A stretch of 33,068 bases of DNA from DATAXV01 sp036272915. GTDB lineage: Bacteria; Chloroflexota; Dormibacteria; Dormibacterales; Dormibacteraceae. The position numbers were made by a program, and so were the translations under genes. The stretch's first letter is position 1. Each line of letters opens with the position of its first letter. Under the pieces are notes generated by a model. That model made no database searches. It was given only the letters and a program-made list of their open reading frames with translations, and was not told the DNA's origin. The stretch lies in assembly GCA_036272915.1 (NCBI GenBank), contig DATAXV010000026.1, positions 1-33,068 on the forward strand, in the 5' to 3' direction. Below, in pieces: positions 15,909 through 23,454 of this stretch.

Positions 15909-16301
15909 GTGCCCGCCACCCAACGCTTCTCCAACTGGATGCCGAACGTCTTCACCGACGACGTGGCCCGCGCGCTCGACTTCTACCGAGACGTCCTCGG
16001 CTTCCAGGAGACCTTCCGCTTCCCGGAGGAGGGCCGGCCGCTGCACGTGGAGCTGCGCCTCGGCGGATCGGTGCTCGCCATCAGCCACGGTGGGGAGGTG
16101 GTCGAGATGGGCCTGCCCGCCCCGATCTGGGGAAGCCACCACGAGCTCGTCCTCTGGTGCCGCGACGTCGACGGCACCGTCGGGGAGCTCCGCGATGCGG
16201 GCGTCCCCATCCTGGTCGAGCCCTTTCAGCACGTCGCCGGCCACCGGCGCGCCTACGCCGCCGACCCCGACGGCAACTGGCTGGCCCTGGTCGGAGGGTA
16301 G
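15909..16301 (+). CDS. VOC-superfamily protein (glyoxalase/bleomycin-resistance-like)
   Basis: The 130-residue protein has two beta-alpha-beta-beta-beta halves: MPNVFTDDVARALDFYRDVLGFQETFRF, and ELVLWCRDVDGTVGELRDAGVPILVEPF ending in AYAADPDGNWLALVG. It resembles glyoxalase/dioxygenase-fold proteins that bind or modify small molecules; the substrate is unknown. GTG 15909 starts one base after the ArsR-SRPBCC stop, giving a two-gene operon. The longer in-frame start at 15711 lies inside the preceding gene and is rejected. The regulator's ligand and this protein's substrate may be related. Confidence 0.85.
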   Translation: MPATQRFSNWMPNVFTDDVARALDFYRDVLGFQETFRFPEEGRPLHVELRLGGSVLAISHGGEVVEMGLPAPIWGSHHELVLWCRDVDGTVGELRDAGVPILVEPFQHVAGHRRAYAADPDGNWLALVGG

Positions 16302-16314
16302 AGGGGGGCCGCCG

Positions 16315-16608
16315 TCAGGAGGGCCCGGCCCGGCCCGGTCGGCGAGGGCCCGGCTCGCGGTCTCTGAGCAGCAGGAACAGCACCGGGAGCGCGAGCGGGG
16401 CGGTCAGCGCCGCGCAGGGCGGTAGCCACCGGCGAGAGGCGGGGACACCTCGAGGAACAGCGTCGCGATCAGGTGAGACCCCGCCGAACAGCGCCGTCGC
16501 GATGTTGTCGCCGATCGCCGTCCCGCTGAACCGCCCGGAACGGCCAGGACCCGAAGCTGGCGGGAGGGCGGGGTCCCTCCTCGCGACACTGGAAGCCGCC
16601 GGAGCCAT
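16315..16608 (-). pseudogene. Decayed C-terminal remnant of an MFS (MHS-type) transporter
   Basis: Reading across two compensating frameshifts gives a stretch typical of the end of metabolite:H+ symporters. It starts FSGTAIGDNIATALFGG, continues SPLIATLFLEVSPPLAGGY and ends ALTAPLALPVLFLLLRDRE. This corresponds to about the last three or four membrane helices. The shifts lie near 16475-16480 and 16425-16435 (estimated). No N-terminal part is present upstream; what is there (16560-16608) has no membrane character. The fragment cannot make a transporter and is best called a relic. Confidence 0.6.
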
Positions 16609-16841
16609 GGTCGACGATCCCCGCGGCTTCGGAATGCCGCGAGGCTACGCCGGCGCTGAAGCGGCGGCCGTGCGCCGGGCTTCCGGGGCGCGGTGGCTTG
16701 ACCCCGAACAAAGGAAGCTCACAGCAAACTATTGGCCAGCCCACAGTTTTCGCGCCGAGCATCGCTACGGGGGGACGAGACGATCCGCGGAGCCCGCCGG
16801 CCCGCGGCGCCGAGTCCATAGCAGCCCAAGGAGGGCGTCAC

Positions 16842-18272
16842 GTGCTGTTCATCTACCTGACCCGGGAGCTCCGTCGCCGCTACCGCCAGGCTCTGGTCGT
16901 CTCCCTCGGTCTCGCCGTGGGCATCGGCCTGGTGCTGACCGTGACGGCGGCGATCTCGGGCGTCGGCCAGGCTCAGACCCAGGTGCTGCATGCGCTCTAC
17001 GGGGTCGGCACCGATCTCACCGTCAGCAAGACGGCGACGGCCGGCTCGGGCGGTCCGACCCACTTCGGCTTCGCACCGCCGTCGGGTTCGCAGGCGGGGA
17101 AGGCCTTCAGCCGGGACGTGCTCTCCGCCGCCGGGCAGGGCACGCTGAGTCAGAAGACGGCGAACTCGATCCGAAAGCTCTCGGGCGTCGCCCAGGTGGC
17201 GAGCGCGCTTGAGCTCACCGATGTCAACATCCAGGGCCACTTCTCCTCCAACCCGAGCGGGCGCGGGGGTTTCGTCAAGGGCGGTGGCTCGGGAGGCGCG
17301 TCGCCGGTCAGCATCAACACCACCTCCGTCACCGGCATCGACGTGAGCAACTCCAACCTGGGTCCGATCACCGCCTCTGATATCACCTCCGGGCACTTCC
17401 TGACCTCGGCCACCGCCGCCGACGCCGTCGTCAGCACCTCCTATGCCAAGCAGCAGAGCCTTAAGGCGGGGTCGACCGTCACCGTTGCCGGCACCTCCTT
17501 CACGGTGGTTGGCCTGGTCGACGAGCCGTCGGGTAGCAGCGTCGACCTCTTCATCCCCCTGGGCGTGGCGCAGAAGCTGTCCAGCCTCACCGGGGACGTC
17601 ACCCAGATCTACGTCAGAGCGGCCGACGCGACCGAGATCTCGAAGGTCCAGTCGGAGATCGCCAAGCTGGATTCGAGCGCGACCATCACCACCTCGGCCG
17701 ATCTCGCCAACGAGGTCACGGGGTCACTCTCCAACGCGTCGACCCTGGCCACTAAGCTCGGCCTCTGGCTGTCGGTGGCGGTGCTGATCGCCGCATTCGG
17801 CATCGCCAGCCTGCTCAGCATCGCCGCCGTCTCCAGACGTGTCCGTGAGTTCGGGACCCTGAAGGCGCTGGGCTGGACGACGCGCCGGATCGTCGCCCAG
17901 GTCATGAGCGAGTCCATCGTCCAGGGTATCGCCGGGGGCATCGTCGGCATCGCGATCGGTTTCGGCGGCGCCGCGCTCGTGACCCGGCTGGCGCCGACGC
18001 TGACGGCCATCACCGGGGCCTCCAACGCGCCGACGGCGGGCACGCCGAGCCGCGGCGGCTTCCCGGGACGGGGTGGAGGGTTCCCCGGACGCGGCGGTCC
18101 CGCCGACCCCGGCACCCACACGCTCTACCTGCACCTGATCGCACACGTCCAGACCGAGGCTCTCATCCTCGCCGTCGTCCTGGCCATCGCGGGCGGATTG
18201 ATCGCCGGCATGTTCGGCGGCTGGCGCGCGGCCAGCCTGCGCCCGGCGGCGGCGCTGAGGAGGGTGGAGTGA
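16842..18272 (+). CDS. MacB/FtsX-type ABC transporter permease
   Basis: The 476-residue protein has one N-terminal helix (about 18-40), a long extracytoplasmic domain, then three C-terminal helices near 305-328, 359-383 and 436-460, as in MacB-like permeases. The FtsX core is visible in REFGTLKALGWTTRRIVAQVMSESIVQGIAGG. GTG 16842 has an excellent Shine-Dalgarno (AAGGAGG, 7 nt). The frame opens further upstream, but that part runs through non-coding sequence. A glycine-rich loop (about 400-426, with GGFPGRGG repeated) lies between the last helices. It overlaps its ATPase gene by four bases. The exported substrate is unknown. Confidence 0.9.
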   Translation: MLFIYLTRELRRRYRQALVVSLGLAVGIGLVLTVTAAISGVGQAQTQVLHALYGVGTDLTVSKTATAGSGGPTHFGFAPPSGSQAGKAFSRDVLSAAGQGTLSQKTANSIRKLSGVAQVASALELTDVNIQGHFSSNPSGRGGFVKGGGSGGASPVSINTTSVTGIDVSNSNLGPITASDITSGHFLTSATAADAVVSTSYAKQQSLKAGSTVTVAGTSFTVVGLVDEPSGSSVDLFIPLGVAQKLSSLTGDVTQIYVRAADATEISKVQSEIAKLDSSATITTSADLANEVTGSLSNASTLATKLGLWLSVAVLIAAFGIASLLSIAAVSRRVREFGTLKALGWTTRRIVAQVMSESIVQGIAGGIVGIAIGFGGAALVTRLAPTLTAITGASNAPTAGTPSRGGFPGRGGGFPGRGGPADPGTHTLYLHLIAHVQTEALILAVVLAIAGGLIAGMFGGWRAASLRPAAALRRVE

Positions 18273-19081
18273 GCCAGGAGGGCAGCGTCGCTGCAACCAG
18301 GAGTGGGACGCCGATGTACGAGCTCAGCAAGGTCGGCAAGCGGTTCAGCAGCAAGGTGATCGCGCTCCGGGACGTCGACCTCAGCATCGGCGCGGGTGAG
18401 TTCCTCGCCGTCCAGGGCTCCACCGGGGGAGGCAAGACGACCCTCCTCCAGCTTCTCGGCGCTCTCGACCGCCCCACGTCGGGCACGCTCACGTTCGACG
18501 GCAGGGACCTGGGCAGGCTCCGCGAGGGGCAGCTGACCCGGCTCCGCGGAAGCTCCTTCGGCTTCATCTTCCAGACCTTCAACCTGCTGCCCACGCTGAC
18601 TGCGTTGGAGAACGTCGAGACGGCCCTGGTGCCGCTCCGCGTGCGCGGCTCGGAGCGCCGGGAACGCTCCCTCCAGGCGCTTGTCGAGGTCGGCCTGGAG
18701 GAGAGGATCAACCACCTCCCCTCCGAGCTTTCGGGGGGCCAGCAGCAGCGCGTGGCGATCGCACGCGCGCTGGTCAAGTACCCCCGTGTCATCCTCGCCG
18801 ACGAGCCCACCGGCAACCTCGACGAGGACACGAGGGACGAGATCATCGATCTGCTGGAGACGCTGTGGCGCGACCGCGGGCTCACCTGCATCCTGGTCAC
18901 CCACGACAGCGCCATCGCCCGCCGGGCGCAGCGGACGGTGTGGATCAGCCACGGCCGGCTGAGCGCCCGGCGGGAGCGGCGCCGGAGGGGATCGAAGCCG
19001 GCGCCCACCGATGATGCCGAGGTCCCCCGGGAGCAGGAGCTGGAGCAGGAACTGGAGCAGGAACGGACCTCCGGCGACTGA
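18269..19081 (+). CDS. ABC transporter ATP-binding protein (MacB/LolD type)
   Basis: The 270-residue ATPase energises the preceding permease. The Walker A motif is G50-STGGGK-T57, where many relatives have GPSGSGKST. The Q-loop is FIFQTFNLLPTLTALENV, the signature LSGGQ is at residues 154-158, Walker B is VILADEP (174-180) and the switch histidine is His212. The C-terminal tail is charged and ends in three copies of an EQEL unit. GTG 18269 overlaps the permease stop as GTGA. The pair is the complete minimal set for a MacB-like exporter without a membrane-fusion protein. Confidence 0.95.
   Translation: MSQEGSVAATRSGTPMYELSKVGKRFSSKVIALRDVDLSIGAGEFLAVQGSTGGGKTTLLQLLGALDRPTSGTLTFDGRDLGRLREGQLTRLRGSSFGFIFQTFNLLPTLTALENVETALVPLRVRGSERRERSLQALVEVGLEERINHLPSELSGGQQQRVAIARALVKYPRVILADEPTGNLDEDTRDEIIDLLETLWRDRGLTCILVTHDSAIARRAQRTVWISHGRLSARRERRRRGSKPAPTDDAEVPREQELEQELEQERTSGD
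19031..19066 (+). repeat. Three 12-bp tandem repeats at the end of the ABC ATPase gene
   Basis: The unit GAGCAGGARCTG occurs at 19031-19042, 19043-19054 and, with two changes, 19055-19066. It encodes Glu-Gln-Glu-Leu three times in the C-terminal tail. The repeat number could vary between strains by slippage, without changing the ATPase core. Confidence 0.7.
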
Positions 19082-19116
19082 GCTCAAGGGCGAGGCCGGC
19101 GTCCGCCCGCTCCGGA

Positions 19117-19152
19117 CCGACCGGCGCCGTGCGGCCGCACGGCGCCGGTCGG
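19117..19152. terminator. 36-bp perfect palindrome after the ABC operon
   Basis: The 18-bp arms 19117-19134 and 19135-19152 are exact inverse complements with no spacer (centre GCGG|CCGC). The palindrome lies 36 nt after the ATPase stop and 50 nt before the aminotransferase start. No T-run follows, so it is not a textbook intrinsic terminator. A very stable GC hairpin or cruciform could still stop transcription or protect the mRNA end. Confidence 0.55.
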
Positions 19153-19189
19153 CGCATCGCACGGTCTGATGTCGGATGCCGCGTCGGAC

Positions 19190-19195
19190 TAATCT
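19190..19195 (+). promoter_or_regulatory. Candidate -10 of the aminotransferase-acs operon
   Basis: TAATCT lies exactly 7 nt before the ATG at 19203, with no Shine-Dalgarno between. Transcription would start at or next to the A of the start codon, giving a leaderless mRNA. The -35 region is poor. Confidence 0.4.
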
Positions 19196-19202
19196 GAGAC
19201 CG

Positions 19203-20393
19203 ATGAAGCCACGGATCGCTGAGCGTATGCAACGTCTGGGTACTGAAAGCGCGTTCGAGGTTCTGGCCCGGGCCACGCAGCTCGCGGCCGAGGGGCGCGA
19301 CATCATCCACCTGGAGATCGGCGAGCCTGACTTCGCCACCCCGCCCAACATCATCGAGGCGGCGGTCGCCGCGCTGCACGAGGGCTACACGCACTACACG
19401 CCGGCGGTCGGGATCAGGGAGGTCAGGGAGTCCCTGGCCCGGCACCTGCAGCATCGGACCGGCGTCGAGGTGGACCCCGGCTGCATCGTCCTCATCCCCG
19501 GCACCAAGAACGTGGTGCACTTCACGCTGCTCACCTGCATCGAGCCCGGGGACGAGGTCCTCTGCCCCGATCCCGGCTATCCCGCCTACGCCTCGCTGAT
19601 CGAGTTCGTCGGCGCCAAGGTCGTCCCCGTCCCCCTGCGCGAGCAGCGGAACTTCCGCCTCGACGTGGAGGAGCTGGCCGGGCTGATCACGCCGCGCACG
19701 CGGCTTCTGATCGTCAACTCGCCGCAGAACCCGACCGGTGGCGTGCTCGAGGCGGAGGACGTCGCCGCCATCGCCGCGCTGGCCGAGAAGCACGACCTGC
19801 TGGTCATCTCCGACGAGATCTATTCGCGGCTGGTCTACGACCGCCCCCATGTCTCGCTCTGGGCGCAGCCGGGCATGGCCGAGCGCACGGTGCTGCTGGA
19901 CGGCATGTCGAAGACCTACGCCATGTGCGGGTGGCGCCTCGGCTACGCGGTCGTCCCCCGGCCGCTGGTCGGGTACTTCGAGCGTCTCATGATCAACACC
20001 TCCTCCTGCGCCGCCGCCTTCACCCAGGTGGCCGCGATCGAGGCCTGGGAGTCGCCCGACTCGGAGGCGGCCGTCGAGCGGATGGTGGCCCAGTTCAAGG
20101 GCCGGCGCGACCTCCTCGTCGACGGCATGAACCGGCTCCCCGGCGTCCGGTGCGCCCGTCCTCAGGGAGCCTTCTACGTCTTCCCCAACATCGAGGGCAC
20201 GGGCATGGACGACGCCGAGCTCGCCCGCCGGCTCCTCGACGAGGCGGGCGTGGCGGTTCTCAGCGGAAGCGGATTCGGAGCGCAGGGGCGGGGCTATATC
20301 CGGCTCGCCTACACGCGTGGGGAGGAGGACATCGAGCAGGCTGTGGAGCGGATGCAGGCATTTCTCGAGGCGACAAGGAAGGTGATGGTATGA
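19203..20393 (+). CDS. Class I/II pyridoxal-phosphate aminotransferase (AspC/AlaT-like)
   Basis: The 396-residue enzyme has the fold-type I motifs: HLEIGEPDFATPPNI, EGYTHYTPAVGIREVRESLA, NSPQNPTGGVL, SDEIYSRLVYD and MSKTYAMCGWRLGY, where Lys237 forms the Schiff base with pyridoxal phosphate. GYIRLAYT near the end holds the Arg that binds the substrate carboxylate. It transfers amino groups between an amino acid (probably aspartate, alanine or an aromatic one) and a 2-oxo acid. An in-frame start at 19176 exists, but ATG 19203 fits the family. It overlaps acs by four bases. Confidence 0.9.
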   Translation: MKPRIAERMQRLGTESAFEVLARATQLAAEGRDIIHLEIGEPDFATPPNIIEAAVAALHEGYTHYTPAVGIREVRESLARHLQHRTGVEVDPGCIVLIPGTKNVVHFTLLTCIEPGDEVLCPDPGYPAYASLIEFVGAKVVPVPLREQRNFRLDVEELAGLITPRTRLLIVNSPQNPTGGVLEAEDVAAIAALAEKHDLLVISDEIYSRLVYDRPHVSLWAQPGMAERTVLLDGMSKTYAMCGWRLGYAVVPRPLVGYFERLMINTSSCAAAFTQVAAIEAWESPDSEAAVERMVAQFKGRRDLLVDGMNRLPGVRCARPQGAFYVFPNIEGTGMDDAELARRLLDEAGVAVLSGSGFGAQGRGYIRLAYTRGEEDIEQAVERMQAFLEATRKVMV

Positions 20394-22363
20394 GCACGCA
20401 GGGGACGGAACGGAACATCGATGCACTGTTCTCCGAGGACAGGCGGTATCCGCCCGATCCGGCCTTCGCGGCCCAGGCCAACGCCCAGCCCGACATCTAC
20501 GACCGGGACTTCGAGGACTTCTGGCGGGAGCAGGGAGAGAAGCGGCTGAGCTGGTTCGAGCCCTTCCACACGCTCTACGAGTGGAACGCGCCCTTCGCCA
20601 AGTGGTACATCGGCGGCAGGCTCAACGCCTGCTACAACGCCGTCGACCGGCACGTCGAGCAGGGCAACGGCGCCAGGGTCGCGTACTACTGGGAGGGCGA
20701 GCCCGAGAACGAGCGGCGCGAGGTCACGTACGCCGACCTCCAGCGGGAGATCACGGCCTTCGCCAACGGCCTCAAGAAGCTGGGCGTGGGCAAGGGCACG
20801 GCGGTCGCGATCTACATGGGGATGGTTCCCCAGCTGCCGATCGCCATGCTCGCCTGCGCCCGCCTCGGCGCTCCGCACACCGTCGTCTTCGGCGGCTTCA
20901 GCGCCGACTCCCTGGGCAGCCGGATGGTCGACATGGGCTGCGAGGTTCTGATCACGCAGGACCAGGGCTGGCGCCGCGGCAACGTGGTGCCGCTCAAGCT
21001 CACCTCCGACGAGGCCCTCTCTCAGTCGCCCGACGTCAAGCGCTGCGTCGTCCTCCGCCGCACCGGCGCCGAGGTGCCCTTCACCGAGGGCAGGGACGTC
21101 TGGTGGCACGACCTGACCTCGGACGTGAGCGACGACCCCAGGAGCTGTCCCTGCGAGCCCATGGACTCCGAGGACCTGCTCTTCCTCATGTACACCTCGG
21201 GCACGACGGCCAAGCCCAAGGGCATCGTCCACACCACCGCCGGCTACCTCGCCGGCGTGTCGACGACCCACCACTACATCTTCGACATCAAGCCGGACTC
21301 GATCTACTGGTGCGCCGCCGACGTCGGCTGGATCACCGGCCACAGCTACATCGTCTACGGACCGCTCACCAACGGCGTCACCAGCGTCCTCTACGAGGGC
21401 GCGCCCGACTTCCCCGACCGGGAGCGGTGGTGGGACATCGTCGAGCGCTACAAGGCCACCATCCTCTACACCGCGCCGACCTCGATCCGGACGCATATGA
21501 AGTGGGGCACCGAGCACGCCGAGAGGCACGATCTCTCCTCGCTGCGGCTGCTCGGCACGGTCGGCGAGCCGATCAACCCCGAGGCCTGGATCTGGTACCG
21601 CGACAACATCGGCGGCGGCCGCTGCCCGGTCGTCGACACCTGGTGGCAGACGGAGACCGGGATGATCCTGATCACGCCGCTGCCGGGCGTGACCACCCTC
21701 AAGCCGGGCTCGGCGACCAAGCCCTTCCCGGGCGTGGACGCGGCGGTGTTCGACAGCGCCGGCAACGAGGTGCCGCCGGGGAGCGGCGGCTATCTGGTCC
21801 TGCGCCGGCCCTGGCCCGCGATGCTGCGCGGCATCTTCGGCGACGACGAGCGCTACAAGGAGACCTACTGGTCGACCTACCCCGGCCTCTACTACGTGGG
21901 CGACGGCGCCCGCGTCGACGAGGACGGCGACTTTTGGCTGCTGGGCCGCGTCGACGACGTCATGAACGTCTCCGGCCACCGGATCTCCACGATCGAGGTC
22001 GAGTCCGCGCTGGTCGACCATCCCAAGGTCGCCGAGGCGGCCGTCTGCGGGCGCGCCGACGAGCGCACGGGGCAGGCGATCGTCGCCTTCGTCACCCTGA
22101 AGGGCGGCGATCCCGGCTCGCCGGAGATGCTCCGCGAGCTGCGCGACCACGTCGGCCACAAGATCGGCCGGTTCGCGGCACCCGCCAACATCCTCTTCGC
22201 GCCGGACCTGCCCAAGACCCGCTCGGGCAAGATCATGCGCCGCCTTCTCCGCGACGTCGCCGAGAAGCGGGAGCTGGGTGACACGACCACGCTGGCCGAC
22301 CCCGGCGTCGTGCACGAGATCGCGGCCCGGGCCCAGACGGAGCGCGCGTCCGAGGAGTCGTAG
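20390..22363 (+). CDS. acs: Acetyl-CoA synthetase (AMP-forming) or close acyl-CoA synthetase
   Basis: The 657-residue length matches Acs. The N-terminal ACAS_N part reads PDIYDRDFEDFWREQGEKRLSW. The phosphate loop YTSGTTAKPKG is near residue 267, VDTWWQTETG and YYVGDGARVDEDGDFWLLGRVDD mark the adenylation core, and SGKIMRR near the end has Lys614, the lysine acetylated in known enzymes. It converts acetate, ATP and CoA to acetyl-CoA. The ATG overlaps the aminotransferase stop as ATGA, with AAGGAAGG before it. The longer frame from 19925 is not used. Confidence 0.93.
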   Translation: MSTQGTERNIDALFSEDRRYPPDPAFAAQANAQPDIYDRDFEDFWREQGEKRLSWFEPFHTLYEWNAPFAKWYIGGRLNACYNAVDRHVEQGNGARVAYYWEGEPENERREVTYADLQREITAFANGLKKLGVGKGTAVAIYMGMVPQLPIAMLACARLGAPHTVVFGGFSADSLGSRMVDMGCEVLITQDQGWRRGNVVPLKLTSDEALSQSPDVKRCVVLRRTGAEVPFTEGRDVWWHDLTSDVSDDPRSCPCEPMDSEDLLFLMYTSGTTAKPKGIVHTTAGYLAGVSTTHHYIFDIKPDSIYWCAADVGWITGHSYIVYGPLTNGVTSVLYEGAPDFPDRERWWDIVERYKATILYTAPTSIRTHMKWGTEHAERHDLSSLRLLGTVGEPINPEAWIWYRDNIGGGRCPVVDTWWQTETGMILITPLPGVTTLKPGSATKPFPGVDAAVFDSAGNEVPPGSGGYLVLRRPWPAMLRGIFGDDERYKETYWSTYPGLYYVGDGARVDEDGDFWLLGRVDDVMNVSGHRISTIEVESALVDHPKVAEAAVCGRADERTGQAIVAFVTLKGGDPGSPEMLRELRDHVGHKIGRFAAPANILFAPDLPKTRSGKIMRRLLRDVAEKRELGDTTTLADPGVVHEIAARAQTERASEES

Positions 22364-22373
22364 ACCACCGGGT

Positions 22374-22395
22374 GGGAGCGCCCCAAAGCGCTCCC
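22374..22395 (+). terminator. Hairpin after acs
   Basis: GGGAGCGC (22374-22381) pairs perfectly with GCGCTCCC (22388-22395) around a 6-nt loop, 11 nt after the acs stop. Only a mixed pyrimidine tract follows (CCTTCTCC). It is a probable terminator or mRNA 3' end. Confidence 0.5.
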
Positions 22396-22434
22396 CCCCA
22401 ACCTTCTCCGCCGGTCTGGCGTCTCCTCTGACGG

Positions 22435-23058
22435 ATGCGCGCGGCGATGGCGGCGAATGATGTGGCGGGTGCCGGCCACCTCGATGACGACGGCGGCCGG
22501 CTGCTGCGGACCCTGATCGCCCGCCACAGCGACGAGGTGCGGGGTCTGTGCCGGCTCTACGTCGGCGCCCAGGACGCCGACGACGCCGCGCAGGAGGTGT
22601 GGCTGGCGGTGGTCCGCAAGCTCTGGCAGCTGGACGACGAGGACCGCGCCCTCGGCTGGCTCCGGGTGCTGACCTTCCACCGCTGTCTCGACTTCCGCCG
22701 CCGGCGCGCGCGGCGCCACCGGGTCGAGGTCGCGCTCGGCGACGACGACTGGCGGGGGCTTGCCGGCTACGTCGCCGGCGACGAGGTCGACCTCGCCGAT
22801 CTGCTCGAGGGCCGCCGGCTCCGGGAGCTGATCGACGCGCACCTCGACCGGATGCCGCAGGCCTTCGGCTCCATGCTCCGCCTCCGCTACCTGGACGGCC
22901 TCTCCCAGTCCGAGATCGCGGCGACGACGGGGGTGGCGGTGGGCACGGTCAAATGGCGGCTGCACCACGCCAGGCACATGCTCCTGGCCGACCTCGCCGC
23001 CACCGTCAGAGAGCCGCTCGCCGGGGACCGGCGGCGGCGCAGGAGGACAGATCGATGA
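22435..23058 (+). CDS. Sigma-70 family RNA polymerase sigma factor (ECF type)
   Basis: The 207-residue protein has sigma region 2 at about 22-90 (LIARHSDEVRGLCRLYVGAQDADDAAQEVWLAVVRKLWQL, then GWLRVLTFHRCLDFRRRRARR). Region 4 is at about 140-195 (MPQAFGSMLRLRYLDGLSQSEIAATTGVAVGTVKWRLHHARHML). ECF sigma factors redirect polymerase to stress-response promoters and are usually held by an anti-sigma factor. ATG 22435 is chosen; ATG 22447 is an alternative, and neither has a good Shine-Dalgarno. The stop overlaps the start of a 107-residue gene. Confidence 0.88.
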   Translation: MRAAMAANDVAGAGHLDDDGGRLLRTLIARHSDEVRGLCRLYVGAQDADDAAQEVWLAVVRKLWQLDDEDRALGWLRVLTFHRCLDFRRRRARRHRVEVALGDDDWRGLAGYVAGDEVDLADLLEGRRLRELIDAHLDRMPQAFGSMLRLRYLDGLSQSEIAATTGVAVGTVKWRLHHARHMLLADLAATVREPLAGDRRRRRRTDR

Positions 23059-23378
23059 ACCTCAACATGAACCAGGTCCGCTCCCTGCTCAAGGGGATCA
23101 AGGAGGAGGCGACCACGGCCTCCCTGACCGGCGCCCTCGAGGGTGGGCACGCGGTCATGGCCCAGGTCTTCAACCGATGCCGGCAGGCCTTGGTCGACGC
23201 CGGGGACGGGGGTGTCACCGCGCTCTTCCCCGAGTTCTCCGACAAGGCCGCGGTGGACGAGATCGGTGTCGCCGCGGCGCTGCTGCTCCGCTACGTCGCC
23301 GCCCCGGCCGAGGAGGTGGGCCCGGCGGCGGAGGAGGCGCGCCCGCCCGCTGAGGGGACGGGACCGGGCAGGGCCTGA
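23055..23378 (+). CDS. Unknown 107-residue protein coupled to the sigma factor
   Basis: I do not recognise this protein. It is soluble and helix-rich (MNLNMNQVRSLLKGIKEEATTASLTGALEGGHAVMAQVFNRC), with an acidic low-complexity tail (EEVGPAAEEARPPAEGTGPG). It has a strong Shine-Dalgarno, AGGAGG, and overlaps the sigma gene by four bases (ATGA), so translation is coupled. Anti-sigma factors usually stand here. This one lacks both the membrane helix and the HxxxCxxC zinc motif of the common kind, and its identity as a regulator is only inference. Confidence 0.75.
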   Translation: MNLNMNQVRSLLKGIKEEATTASLTGALEGGHAVMAQVFNRCRQALVDAGDGGVTALFPEFSDKAAVDEIGVAAALLLRYVAAPAEEVGPAAEEARPPAEGTGPGRA

Positions 23379-23390
23379 TCGGCGAAGGCC

Positions 23391-23433
23391 GTCAGCCGGC
23401 GACGATGTCGGCCGGGCGGGGCAGGGCCATCCC
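23391..23433 (-). repeat. Diverged second copy of the pentapeptide gene's 3' end
   Basis: These 43 bases match 24061-24103 without gaps at 38 positions. Both encode the same C-terminal tail on the minus strand: here MALPRPADIVAG then a stop, there MALLRSANIIVG then a stop. Several substitutions change amino acids. The copy lies just downstream of DinB, so DinB is bracketed by two versions of this tail. Confidence 0.7.
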
Positions 23434-23454
23434 TGCTCCCGGCCGGCGCGGGGT

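Noticed and set aside
16622..16641. Hairpin CGCGGC/GCCGCG near the MFS relic
   Set aside because: Six base pairs with no T-run and no adjoining gene end; too weak to call a terminator.
19031..19066. Tandem repeat considered as a CRISPR-like array
   Set aside because: The units are 12 bp, contiguous and in frame inside a coding region; there are no spacers.
20581..22281. A 566-codon plus-strand frame inside acs
   Set aside because: It is the alternative frame of a clear acetyl-CoA synthetase; the Arg-rich composition is the usual frame artefact.
20309..22315. A 668-codon minus-strand frame opposite acs
   Set aside because: It is a shadow of acs, with no domain and an Arg/Gly/Val-rich composition.
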